From Pyrinomonadaceae bacterium MAG19_C2-C3 (GTDB lineage Bacteria > Acidobacteriota > Blastocatellia > Pyrinomonadales > Pyrinomonadaceae), in the NCBI GenBank assembly GCA_024330265.1, contig JANDLT010000006.1:49219-113218 (forward strand): DNA of 64,000 nucleotides. Direction: 5' to 3'. The position numbers and the translations under genes are program-made. The notes beneath the pieces are model-generated. The model worked only from the letters and a program-made list of their open reading frames with translations. It was not told where the DNA came from and did not search any database. Of the stretch, positions 24,658-32,964 are shown piece by piece (position 1 is the first letter of the stretch; each line of letters starts with the position of its first letter).

Positions 24658-25389
24658 ATGCCCGAAAACCCTCACACGCCGGAAGATGAAATCGAGGCTG
24701 GGCTTATCGAAGCCGATTTGTTTCTTAAATATCAAGTTCCGCATCGCGCCATCGAACGCTTGCGAAGCGGGCTTGAGCGTCGCCCGCAATCCGTGCGGTT
24801 GCGCGAACGTCTGCGCGAAATCGCCGCTGCCAACAATCAACCGGAAGAAGCCGCGCGCCAGTGTCTCGCCCTCGCCAATCTCTACATCGCGCGCGAAGAC
24901 TTTGACCACGCGCACGAAAGACTACTCGAAGCCAAACAACACGACGCGCGCATCTCCATCGCTTCGGGTTTGGAAGCGGTACGCCGTGCGCGTCGTCCCG
25001 CGAATCAAAACGCCTTTGATGTCGTACCACACCTCACACCGACGCGCCCCGTACTCGCGGGCGAACTCGCCTTTATCAGCGTCTTCGATGTCGTGCAGGT
25101 TTTAGAAAACAGTCGTCACACAGGCGCACTGCTCATCACGGTTGAAAGCGACGGCGCACAAACTGAAAACCTTCAGCTTCACTTTAACGAAGGCAACATC
25201 GTCGGGGCGGCGGCAGACAGACTCGAACCCTTAGCCGCCTTTCGCCGGATGCTTGAAACCGCTTCCGGCTGGTTTGAATTTGAAGCCGCGCCCGCACCTT
25301 TCCCCGTCACCATCAAAACGACGAGCAACACCAACCTGATACTCGACACCTTGCGTCAACTCGATGAAGAAAGAGGCAGTAGGCAGTAG
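24658..25389 (+). CDS. DUF4388 (PatA N-terminal-like) protein with TPR-like helices
   Basis: 243 aa from the ATG at 24658, preferred over one 11 codons earlier because AAGGGAG lies eight to nine bases before it. Residues 1-110 are helical and TPR-like (AIERLRSGLERRPQSVRLRE, ANLYIAREDFDHAHERLLEA). Residues 125-235 are a DUF4388 domain (LAGELAFISVFDVVQVLENS, then LHFNEGNIVGA, and ASGWFEFEAAP). DUF4388 proteins occur in gliding and polarity regulation in Myxococcota and Acidobacteria. The last codons lie in the adjacent GCAGTAGGC hairpin, so the C-terminal GSRQ may be repeat-derived. Confidence 0.78.
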   Translation: MPENPHTPEDEIEAGLIEADLFLKYQVPHRAIERLRSGLERRPQSVRLRERLREIAAANNQPEEAARQCLALANLYIAREDFDHAHERLLEAKQHDARISIASGLEAVRRARRPANQNAFDVVPHLTPTRPVLAGELAFISVFDVVQVLENSRHTGALLITVESDGAQTENLQLHFNEGNIVGAAADRLEPLAAFRRMLETASGWFEFEAAPAPFPVTIKTTSNTNLILDTLRQLDEERGSRQ

Positions 25390-25481
25390 GCAGTGGGATT
25401 CATAATTGAGATGTCAAGCACAAAGTTGAACGTCAATGAGCGTGGTCTTTGTTTTTACTGCTTACTGCCTACTGCCTACTA
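25372..25481. repeat. GCAGTAGGC-repeat hairpin spanning two stop codons
   Basis: GAGGCAGTAGGCAGTAGGCA at the left and TGCCTACTGCCTACT at the right. The left arm holds the DUF4388 TAG stop and the right arm the TAG stop of the convergent hypothetical gene. Confidence 0.86.
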
Positions 25482-26240
25482 ATCCAAAAGGATGCGCGTG
25501 CTAAGGCTTTCGGCGCGTTCGAGGGCGGCGAGGAGACGTAGAAATTGAACGTAGTTTTGGCTGCGCGCAAGCAAGCGTTGGCGTTCGCCGTTCATTAAAT
25601 CACGACGCAGAATCAAATCGAGAAAATCGTAATAATCGGCGGCGGCGGCAAACGGAAGTTCGCGTTGATACGTTGTGCGCGGGCTGGCTTCGGAGCGAAA
25701 TCCGGCGAGCATGTCAAACAAATTATCGGTGGTTAAGTGCGCGGCTTGGCGGGCGAAACGAATCGGCAGGCGCAAATCGAAAAAGCGTAAATCGTCGTCG
25801 TGCGTGACGCGGCGCAAATCCTTTGTCGCTTCACCGTCAAACGGTGAATCGCCGTCAACGAAAATTCGTAACAGGTGCGGATGGTCTTCGACGGCAATCG
25901 TATCGAGGGCGAGTTGCACACGGTCAGCCAGAAACTTTTCAAATTGGGCTTCGATGGGATAAGTGACGCGCCCCAAACATCCGACCGCTTCGCCTTCGCC
26001 CGCCGCTTCGGGCGGCAGCCGCGCCGGACACCGCAAACACACCGACGTTTCCTCTCCGACGCGCTCAATCTCGGATTCGGATTCTTCGACGAAATGCACG
26101 ACATCCGCCGACGGAACATTTTGGCTTCCCGTCGTTACGCGCGCATGAAGGCTGGCGAGCCGTCCCCACGCGCGCAGGTGACGCTCTTTATAACGGGCGC
26201 GCAATTCGCACGGATACTCAATCGCAAATTCTAACGACAT
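25479..26240 (-). CDS. Hypothetical protein with a Cys-rich segment
   Basis: 253 aa from the ATG at 26240 (MSLEFAIEYPCEL); the frame opens 81 codons earlier into the P450 upstream region, which looks non-coding. Not recognised. Visible: a short cysteine cluster C-x2-C-P...GC-L-G (CLRCPARLPP, near residue 67, and VGCLGRV, near 86) that could bind metal, followed by a mixed alpha/beta region and a helical C-terminus (ERQRLLARSQNYVQFLRLLA). Divergent from the P450 gene. Confidence 0.62.
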   Translation of the reverse strand: MSLEFAIEYPCELRARYKERHLRAWGRLASLHARVTTGSQNVPSADVVHFVEESESEIERVGEETSVCLRCPARLPPEAAGEGEAVGCLGRVTYPIEAQFEKFLADRVQLALDTIAVEDHPHLLRIFVDGDSPFDGEATKDLRRVTHDDDLRFFDLRLPIRFARQAAHLTTDNLFDMLAGFRSEASPRTTYQRELPFAAAADYYDFLDLILRRDLMNGERQRLLARSQNYVQFLRLLAALERAESLSTRILLD

Positions 26241-26376
26241 ACAATTTCGCTTTCGACAATTAAGCGGTGAAAATCGTTCTGGCTTTTCGCGCGCTATAAT
26301 AACAAAGCCGTTGCGATGTCGAACGATTCTAAATCTTGATGCGCCGCGATTGTCAGAAAGGTTATTCAACACTCTA

Positions 26377-27759
26377 ATGCCAAAACTTATTCGCCCGCCG
26401 GGACCGCGCTGGGTCATACCGGGCAAAAACCTGTTCGCGTTCCAGCGCGACACGCTCAAGTTTATGCTCGACCTTGCGCGCATCTACGGCGACATTTCGT
26501 ATTTTAAGATGGGCGGGCAGAAGGTCTATTTCATCAATCACCCGAACTTAATCCGCGACGTACTCATCACACACCACGATGCCTATATCAAAGGGCGCGT
26601 GCTTCAGCGGGCGAAGCGGTTGCTCGGCGAGGGTTTATTGACGAGTGAGAATCCGACGCATCGCCGTCAACGTCGTCTCGTCCAACCGGCGTTCCATCGC
26701 GCGCGCATCGCGGGTTACGGGGAAGTAATGGTCGAATATGCTGCGCGTTTCGGTGCGCGTTGGCATGACGGAATGCAGATTGACGCCGCCCGCGAGATGA
26801 ACCGTTTGACACTCGCCATTGTCGGCAAAACCTTGTTCGGGGCGAACACTGAAGCCGAAGCCGATGAAGTTGGGACGGCACTTTCAAATCTGCTCGGCAT
26901 GTTCGGTTATTTGATGTTGCCGTTTTCCGAAGCATTAGAGAACTTGCCGTTGCCCGCCGCACGTCGCTTTCGTCAGGCACGCGCGCAACTCGATACGGTG
27001 ATTTATCGCATCATCAACGAGCGTCGCGCATCGGGTGAAGACGCGGGCGATCTGCTTTCGATGTTATTACTCGCGCAAGACGAAGAAGCGGGCGCGGACA
27101 ACGGTGATGACGCGGCGCGTGACAAGAAGCGCGACAACCGTATGAGCGATGTGCAAATTCGTGATGAAGCTTTGACGTTGTTTCTCGCCGGACACGAAAC
27201 GACCGCCAACTGGCTCGCGTTCGCGTGGTACATGCTCGCCACTAACACCGAAGCCGAAGCCCATTTGCATGAAGAACTCGACCGCGTACTTGATGGACGT
27301 TTGCCGATGCCCGCCGATGTGCCAAGCCTTGTTTATACCGAAATGTTTTTGTCCGAAGTCTTGCGCGTGCGCCCGCCCGCGTATGCCGTCGGGCGTTTAT
27401 CAATCAAAGAAACCGCGCTTGGAGAGTACATAGTTCCGCCCGGCACACTCGTCATCATGAGTCAATACGTCATGCACCACGACGCACGATACTATGACGA
27501 ACCGGACACATTTCGTCCCGAACGATGGGCTGGCGACGCGCGCGACAACCGCCCGCAGTTCGCCTACTTCCCTTTCGGCGGCGGGGCGCGGCGGTGCATC
27601 GGCGACGGCTTCGCGTGGACGGAAGCGATACTCATACTGGCAACGCTCGCCGCGCGCTGGCGTATGCGCGTCGCACCGGACTTCACACCCGAACTCCAAC
27701 CACGCATCACCTTACGCCCGAAGCACGGCATTCCGGTCACGCTTTACGCACGCCGTTGA
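26377..27759 (+). CDS. Cytochrome P450
   Basis: 460 aa from ATG 26377 (MPKLIRPPGPRWVIPGKNL). All hallmarks are present: I-helix LFLAGHETTANWL near residue 270, K-helix EVLRVRPPAYAVGR (ExxR) near residue 330, the meander region FRPERW, and the heme-binding loop FPFGGGARRCIGDGFAWTEA near residue 400 with the Cys ligand. N-terminal membrane anchor absent, so soluble. The style resembles the bacterial CYP4/CYP102-like fatty-acid hydroxylase group; substrate and redox partners are not evident nearby. Confidence 0.93.
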   Translation: MPKLIRPPGPRWVIPGKNLFAFQRDTLKFMLDLARIYGDISYFKMGGQKVYFINHPNLIRDVLITHHDAYIKGRVLQRAKRLLGEGLLTSENPTHRRQRRLVQPAFHRARIAGYGEVMVEYAARFGARWHDGMQIDAAREMNRLTLAIVGKTLFGANTEAEADEVGTALSNLLGMFGYLMLPFSEALENLPLPAARRFRQARAQLDTVIYRIINERRASGEDAGDLLSMLLLAQDEEAGADNGDDAARDKKRDNRMSDVQIRDEALTLFLAGHETTANWLAFAWYMLATNTEAEAHLHEELDRVLDGRLPMPADVPSLVYTEMFLSEVLRVRPPAYAVGRLSIKETALGEYIVPPGTLVIMSQYVMHHDARYYDEPDTFRPERWAGDARDNRPQFAYFPFGGGARRCIGDGFAWTEAILILATLAARWRMRVAPDFTPELQPRITLRPKHGIPVTLYARR

Positions 27760-27786
27760 GACACGCTACTTTGTGGCGGTTGAATA

Positions 27787-28046
27787 TCTGATGTCTGAAC
27801 ACTTGTCATTGTCCCGTTAAGGACGACCGAGAATAGCCAAGCGATTTATCGCTGGGTGCAAAGTGTGAAACAGGTTTCAGTCCCGTCAGGGACGGCTGAA
27901 AACGGGATTGTCGGCGACAGCAAAGATTCAGCCGTCCCTGACGGGACTGAAAATTTATTTACCGAATTGTCGCAGCGATAAATCGCTTGGCTATTATTAC
28001 GAAGTCCCTATGGGACAATGACAAGTGTCCAGACATCAGGTTGAAT
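27787..28046. repeat. Nested palindromic element, family B copy 1
   Basis: Outer inverted ends ATCTGATGTCTGAACACTTG and CAAGTGTCCAGACATCAG, then CATTGTCCC/GGGACAATG. Inside come AGCCAAGCGATTTATCGCTG / CAGCGATAAATCGCTTGGCT and a central TTTCAGTCCCGTCAGGGACG / CGTCCCTGACGGGACTGAAA. No ORF. End and inner modules recur at 46355-46712. Confidence 0.88.
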
Positions 28047-28071
28047 CACATTTAAGGAGCATGAAAACAAC

Positions 28072-28251
28072 ATGGCGATTAGTGCGGAATTACTGGAAAT
28101 CTTGGCGTGTCCGGCGTGCAAAGCTATGGTTGAAATCGTGCATAACGGCGCGGGTCTTAAATGCGTCGCATGTCATCGAGTGTATCCAGTGCGCGACGAC
28201 ATTCCCGTGATGTTGATTGACGAGGCTGTTATTGAAGACGCGACTGTGTAA
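28072..28251 (+). CDS. Trm112-family (YcaR/UPF0434-like) small zinc-binding protein
   Basis: 59 aa: MAISAELLEILACPACKAMV, then C-x2-C (KCVACHRVYPVRDDIPVML). Two C-x2-C pairs and the closing IPVMLIDEA are diagnostic of the Trm112p-like family, short zinc-ribbon proteins that in eukaryotes and archaea activate methyltransferases and in proteobacteria sit in LPS gene clusters (ycaR). It lies 15 bases upstream of the heptosyltransferase gene, supporting the LPS link. AAGGAG is 12 bases from this ATG, slightly long. Confidence 0.85.
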   Translation: MAISAELLEILACPACKAMVEIVHNGAGLKCVACHRVYPVRDDIPVMLIDEAVIEDATV

Positions 28252-28265
28252 ATCTAAATTTTCCG

Positions 28266-29447
28266 GTGCATAACTTTCATCATCATTCGACAGGTCACGA
28301 ACCCGACGAACTTTCGTCGTGGCACACACTCGAACCCGCGCCGTTTGATTGGACGACGGTGCGCCGCGTGCTTGTCGTGCGTTTGCGCTCTATCGGCGAC
28401 GCGGTTCTAACGACGCCGACGCTCGCCGCCCTGCGTCGTTTTCTGCCCGAAGCAAAAATAGACGTGCTGCTTGAAGATTGGGTTGCGCCGCTTTTGATTG
28501 GTCACACCCATATTGATGAAGTCGTGACGATACGGCGCGGGGATGCAATGAACCGCGTGCGCGCTGTGCGCGGCTTACGTCAAAGAAAATACGATGTCGT
28601 TTTCAATCTGCACGGCGGCACGACCGCGACGCTTCTCACACGCGCGTCGGGTGCGCCGCATCGCGTCGGCTTTCGGGATTATCAATACGGCTTTCTCCAT
28701 AATCATTGTGCCGCCCCCGCCGCCGCGTTGTGGGGAAGAAACCCGCTTCACTCCGTCGAACAACAACTTGCCGTCGTCGCGTCGGTCGGCGTTCCCGTAA
28801 GTCAATTTATCCCGACACGCTTAACCGTGACGCGAGAAGCTGAAACAAACATCGCATCGAGACTCGCCGCACACGGCATCAAGGATGATGCCGACATCGC
28901 GTTGCTTCATCCGGCGGCGGCGTTTGCGACGAAGCAATGGGCGACCGAAAGCTTCGCGCGCATCGCGGAACATCTCGCCGCGCGTGATTTCAGAATCGTC
29001 GCTCTCGCCGCGAAGCACGAACGAACGACACTTGAAACACTTCGCACCACAAGCCGCGCGCCCGTCGTCGCCTTCGACGATTTGACCCTGCCGGAAGTTA
29101 CCGCCCTCGCCGCACGCGCACAAGTTTTCGTCGGCAATGACAGCGGCGTCGCGCACATCGCCGCCGCCGTTCGCACCGCGTCCGTCGTCATCTTCGGTTC
29201 ATCGAACGTCGCGCACTGGCGACCTTGGATGCCGAACGACGATGTTCCCTTTGAGGTCGTGCGTGAGGAGATGCCGTGTCAACCGTGCGCGGGTTATAAG
29301 TGCCATACGTTCGATGAACCCGAATGTATCAAGCGCGTCACGGTTGAGCGTGTGACGCGCGCCGTTGAGCGCGTCCTTGAACAAGCTTCCGGTATTTTTC
29401 CGCATGAACCTTCACACATCAATGATGATGTTATCGCTTGCCGGTGA
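28266..29447 (+). CDS. Glycosyltransferase family 9 (LPS heptosyltransferase-like)
   Basis: 393 aa from a GTG. After a 33-residue leader, VRRVLVVRLRSIGDAVLTTP is the GT9/WaaC-WaaF N-terminal motif. YDVVFNLHGGTTATLLTRAS, ALLHPAAAFATKQWATESFA and VFVGNDSGVAHIAAAV are the conserved nucleotide-sugar site elements. These enzymes transfer ADP-heptose to the LPS inner core in the cytosol. A C-terminal cysteine cluster (MPCQPCAGYKCHTFDEPECI) is also typical. Neighbouring heptose-7-phosphate kinase at 29852 fits the pathway. Confidence 0.9.
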   Translation: MHNFHHHSTGHEPDELSSWHTLEPAPFDWTTVRRVLVVRLRSIGDAVLTTPTLAALRRFLPEAKIDVLLEDWVAPLLIGHTHIDEVVTIRRGDAMNRVRAVRGLRQRKYDVVFNLHGGTTATLLTRASGAPHRVGFRDYQYGFLHNHCAAPAAALWGRNPLHSVEQQLAVVASVGVPVSQFIPTRLTVTREAETNIASRLAAHGIKDDADIALLHPAAAFATKQWATESFARIAEHLAARDFRIVALAAKHERTTLETLRTTSRAPVVAFDDLTLPEVTALAARAQVFVGNDSGVAHIAAAVRTASVVIFGSSNVAHWRPWMPNDDVPFEVVREEMPCQPCAGYKCHTFDEPECIKRVTVERVTRAVERVLEQASGIFPHEPSHINDDVIACR

Positions 29448-29610
29448 TACGGCGTTCGACGGATTTTTAATCGGATACGGCGCGCTGATATTGCTCGGCT
29501 TCGTCATCGCGGGCGCACCGTTGTTCGTCGCCGTCGCATTTCTTATCATCAAATGGTGGCGCACCCTCGCGGCGAAACGACGTGCGAACAATGATGTTGT
29601 ATTGAGGTAA
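29404..29610 (+). CDS. Small membrane protein, hypothetical
   Basis: 68 aa from ATG 29404, overlapping the GT9 end by 44 bases; later in-frame ATGs (29419-29425) are alternatives. Two adjacent hydrophobic stretches (FLIGYGALILLGFVIAGAPL and FVAVAFLIIKWW) end in a basic tail RTLAAKRRANND, giving a hairpin-like membrane topology with positive-inside end. No family recognised. The overlap and lack of a clear RBS leave it moderately supported. Confidence 0.5.
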   Translation: MNLHTSMMMLSLAGDTAFDGFLIGYGALILLGFVIAGAPLFVAVAFLIIKWWRTLAAKRRANNDVVLR

Positions 29611-29620
29611 GTTTTACGGT

Positions 29621-29830
29621 CTCACCTTATCGCGGCGGAAGTATTTTGCGGCTGCGCCACCTGATGTGCGGTGAGGCTGCCGCCTCACCGTCAAGCGGAT
29701 GAAAAGTCTTCGAGGCTACGCCTCGCGCGGTGCAGCCGCCAACTATTTTTATCAAGCAGAACCGGAAAGGCACAGCCTTTCCGCACATCAGGCGGCAGAG
29801 CCGCGAAACTTCGTCTGTCGCGTAAGGTAA
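29621..29830. repeat. ~205-bp cruciform element, copy 2, with 14-bp flanking direct repeat
   Basis: Ends CTCACCTTATCGCGGC and GTCGCGTAAGGTAAG. Inner hairpins TGCGGTGAGGCTGCCGCCTC..., GAGGCTACGCCTC and GGAAAGGCACAGCCTTTCC. The identical 14-mer AGGTAAGTTTTACG lies at 29605-29618 and 29825-29838, a possible target duplication. Confidence 0.88.
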
Positions 29831-29851
29831 GTTTTACGATAACAAACACCG

Positions 29852-30853
29852 ATGCCCGAACTTCTCAATCAACGTCTCACGGAACTGCTTGAGAGCATGA
29901 ACAAGTCCCGCATCGTCATCTATGGCGATGTGATGCTTGATGAATTCGTGTGGGGGGACGTGACGCGCATCTCGCCGGAAGCACCCGTGCCGGTCGTGGA
30001 CATCAGCCGCGAATCAATCCGGCTGGGCGGTGCGGCGAATGTGCTTGCGGGCGTCATCGCGCTCGGCGGTGCAGCGGAAGTCGTCGGCGTCATGGGACGT
30101 GACCGCGCGGGCGAAAGGTTATGCGCCGAACTCGCCTGCGTCGGCGCACACGATGCGGGCGAGAGTTGCATCATTGACCCGACGCGCCCGACGACGCTCA
30201 AGACACGCATCATCGCGCACAATCAACTTGTCGTGCGCGCCGACCGTGAAACGCGCACGCCCGTTTCAGGCGACATCGAAAACAGAATCATCGCCCGCCT
30301 TGAAAAATCATTGACGCGCGCCGATGCGTTTATCGTCTCCGATTACGACAAGGGCGCGGTCACGCCCGCCGTACTCCGGCGCGTTCTCGCCTTCGCCGAC
30401 ACGCGAAACGTGCCGACCTTGATTGACCCGAAATCGAGAAATTTTCCGCACTATCATCCGGCGACGCTCATCACACCGAATCATCACGAAGCACTGAAGT
30501 TCACCGACACCGATGACGCGACCGACGACGGCATCGCGCACGCCGCCGGTTTGATACGTCGCCAACTCGCGTGTCAGGCAGTTCTCGTGACGCGCGGCGA
30601 ACACGGCATGATGTTGTTGGAAGACGACGGTGCGCCGTCGTTTGTTCCAACCGTCGCACGCGAAGTTTATGACGTGACCGGAGCGGGCGACACCGTTATC
30701 GCCACGCTCGGTCTAAGCCTCGCGTGCGGCGCGACGCTTCACGAAGCCGCGATTCTCGCCAACCATGCCGCCGGAATCGTCGTCGGTAAAGTCGGCACGG
30801 CGACCGCTTCACCTGATGAACTGCGTCGCTCATTCGAGACGAGTAAAAGCTAA
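29852..30853 (+). CDS. D-glycero-beta-D-manno-heptose-7-phosphate kinase (RfaE1/HldE N-domain type)
   Basis: 333 aa, PfkB/ribokinase family. SRIVIYGDVMLDEFVWGDVT near residue 19 and ISPEAPVPVV near residue 41 are the RfaE1 signature; RLGGAANVLAGVIALGG follows; the anion-hole and catalytic base motif YDVTGAGDTVIATL lies near residue 274 (Asp). It makes heptose-1,7-bisphosphate for ADP-heptose synthesis. No C-terminal nucleotidyltransferase domain is fused, so the adenylyltransferase must be elsewhere. Probably cotranscribed with the GT9 gene unless the intervening repeat element interrupts. Confidence 0.9.
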   Translation: MPELLNQRLTELLESMNKSRIVIYGDVMLDEFVWGDVTRISPEAPVPVVDISRESIRLGGAANVLAGVIALGGAAEVVGVMGRDRAGERLCAELACVGAHDAGESCIIDPTRPTTLKTRIIAHNQLVVRADRETRTPVSGDIENRIIARLEKSLTRADAFIVSDYDKGAVTPAVLRRVLAFADTRNVPTLIDPKSRNFPHYHPATLITPNHHEALKFTDTDDATDDGIAHAAGLIRRQLACQAVLVTRGEHGMMLLEDDGAPSFVPTVAREVYDVTGAGDTVIATLGLSLACGATLHEAAILANHAAGIVVGKVGTATASPDELRRSFETSKS

Positions 30854-30874
30854 AAGTTTTCTTAAAATGAATTT

Positions 30875-30971
30875 TCTCTGCGGTACTCTGCGTCTTCACT
30901 CTGCGGTACTCTGCGTTTAAGAGCGGTTTGACGCAGAGTACCGCAGAGTGAAGACGCAGAGTGCCGCAGAG
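30875..30971. repeat. CGCAGAGTACCGCAGAGT-repeat hairpin
   Basis: CTCTGCGGTACTCTGCGTC twice, then the inverse ACGCAGAGTACCGCAGAG and GACGCAGAGTGCCGCAGAG. The same family is at 60668-60813. Unlike the other hairpins, the 5' arm here is the pyrimidine-rich one. Confidence 0.85.
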
Positions 30972-31034
30972 TTTCATCCAAAAGCTGTTCTTGAAACAGC
31001 ATGTAGATTTTCAATGCCGTCAATCGAACACCAC

Positions 31035-32891
31035 ATGAAAAAACCGAATCGCACCACACGCATTCTCATCGCATGGCTGCTCATCGCGTCGTGTTACCAA
31101 ACATCGCCCGCGCCCTTCGTCGTCGCGCAGGTTGCGTCGCCCGCACAACAACGCGAACGCCGCGCCGTTCAACCGCCACCAACTTCACCGACACCCTCAC
31201 CATCTCCGCCGCCTTCAACCGCCGCGCCTTCGTCTGTCACAACGCCGCCCGTCGCACCATCTCCGACCACCGCGCCGCGCCCCTTAACTTCAACCGCGAA
31301 CGCCCCGCAGACGATTGTTGATTTGACCGCGCGCATCGCCAACATCGTGCGTCGCCCGTCGTTTGACCATGCCAGCACCGGAGTCAAAATCGTTTCACTC
31401 GATACGGGCAAAGTTATCTACGAAGACAATGCCGGAAAACTTTTGACTCCGGCATCGAACATGAAAAGCTTCACCGTCGCCGCCGCCCTCGCGCGTCTCA
31501 CGCCCGATTTTCGTTTTAAGACTTCCGCGCTTGCCGCGACGAAGCCGGACGCGAACGGAACTCTGACGGGCGACCTCATCATCTACGGGCGCGGCGACCC
31601 GACTTTCGCGGCGCGCTTTTATGACGGCAACACGCTCCTCGCGTTCGATGAATTTGCGGCAAACATCGCGGCATCCGGCGTGCGCCGCATCACGGGCGAC
31701 ATCATCGGTGACGAAAGTTTTTTCAACGGCGCGCCGTTAAGCGCGGGTTGGGAATGGGACGATCTTCAGTGGTACTACGGCGCGGAAGTCAGTGCCTTGA
31801 GCGTCAACGACAACGCGATTGACTTGGTTGTCAAACCCGGCGGGCGGGTGGGCGATGCGTGCATCGTGACACCGGAAAGCATCGCCTCATCGCTCATCTC
31901 AATCAGGTATAAACAGAGTGGCGAGACAAGCGATACGCGCCCAATCGTCAACCAAATATCGAATGCGACATTATCAAACACAACCGCGACGAACACGATT
32001 GCGGCAAACCCGCTCGCGTTTCCGTTCGCTACGATTCTCAACAACGCAACGACGAGCGAACAGGGAACGCCGCGCCGATTGGACGTTTATCGCCCGCTTA
32101 ATTCAAACGTCATCGAAATCAACGGTTCGCTTCCCGTTGGCGGCACAAACTTTTCCGGCAGCCTCGCCGTCTCGCGTCCGGCTCTGATGTTCACACAGCT
32201 TTTGCGGCAAGCCTTAACCAAACGCGGCATAACCGTCGGCGGCAAAACTCTCGCCGTTGACGCACGCACGCGCGGTACACTTCCGCCCGCCACCACACTC
32301 ATCGAACTTGCGAATCGTCAATCGCCCGCGCTCTCGACAATCGCCGCGCAAACTCTTAAACCAAGTCAAAACCTTTATACCGAACTTATCCTGCGCGCAC
32401 TCGGAAACGCGACAAACATCACGACGCCGGATGCTGCTTCACGCGCGACAAGTGCCGATGCGGGCATCGCCGCCGTGCAAAATTTCTTGACTGAAGCGGG
32501 CATCATGCCCGGCACGGTGATTCATTCCGACGGTTCGGGTCTTTCGCGCAGTGACCGCATCACACCCGATTCGGTCGTGCGTTTATTGACTTATATGGAC
32601 AAGCATCCGTCCGCGCAACTTCGCACCGCGTTTCGCAATGCGTTGCCAATCGCGGGCATTGACGGCACGCTTCGCAATCGCATGAAGAACACGCCCGCCG
32701 CCGGAAACGTTCAGGCGAAAACCGGAACTCTCAGCAACGCGACTTCACTCGGCGGCTACGTCACAACGGCGGCGGGCGAACGCCTCGCCTTCTCCCTCAT
32801 CATCAACAACTATCCGGCGGACGCCGACGCGCGCACCGACTTCACCGAAGCCATCGCCGTGCTTCTCGCTTCCTTCACCGGAAGAAGTTGA
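31035..32891 (+). CDS. dacB: D-alanyl-D-alanine carboxypeptidase/endopeptidase, PBP4 (peptidase S13)
   Basis: 618 aa from the ATG at 31035 (MKKPNRTTRILIAWLLIASC), which gives a signal peptide or lipoprotein-like leader; the frame opens 29 codons earlier in the repeat. A Pro/Thr/Ser linker (30-90) leads into the S13 domain: SxxK in LTPASNMKSF near residue 140, the SxN-equivalent SDGSGLSRSD near residue 498, and KTG in VQAKTGTLS near residue 561. It trims peptidoglycan peptides in the periplasm. It is followed 73 bases later by dapF, another peptidoglycan-precursor gene. Confidence 0.92.
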   Translation: MKKPNRTTRILIAWLLIASCYQTSPAPFVVAQVASPAQQRERRAVQPPPTSPTPSPSPPPSTAAPSSVTTPPVAPSPTTAPRPLTSTANAPQTIVDLTARIANIVRRPSFDHASTGVKIVSLDTGKVIYEDNAGKLLTPASNMKSFTVAAALARLTPDFRFKTSALAATKPDANGTLTGDLIIYGRGDPTFAARFYDGNTLLAFDEFAANIAASGVRRITGDIIGDESFFNGAPLSAGWEWDDLQWYYGAEVSALSVNDNAIDLVVKPGGRVGDACIVTPESIASSLISIRYKQSGETSDTRPIVNQISNATLSNTTATNTIAANPLAFPFATILNNATTSEQGTPRRLDVYRPLNSNVIEINGSLPVGGTNFSGSLAVSRPALMFTQLLRQALTKRGITVGGKTLAVDARTRGTLPPATTLIELANRQSPALSTIAAQTLKPSQNLYTELILRALGNATNITTPDAASRATSADAGIAAVQNFLTEAGIMPGTVIHSDGSGLSRSDRITPDSVVRLLTYMDKHPSAQLRTAFRNALPIAGIDGTLRNRMKNTPAAGNVQAKTGTLSNATSLGGYVTTAAGERLAFSLIINNYPADADARTDFTEAIAVLLASFTGRS

Positions 32892-32898
32892 AAGGCAA

Positions 32899-32964
32899 TG
32901 ACAAGTGACAAGTAACAAGCAATAAGCAAAACAAAATTCTTACTCATCACTCATCACTCACCTC
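32899..32964. repeat. Short direct repeats between dacB and dapF
   Basis: ACAAGTGACAAGTAACAAGC then ACTCATCACTCATCACTCACC. Both halves are tandem repeats but only weakly inverse to each other. It ends at the dapF ATG. Confidence 0.55.
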
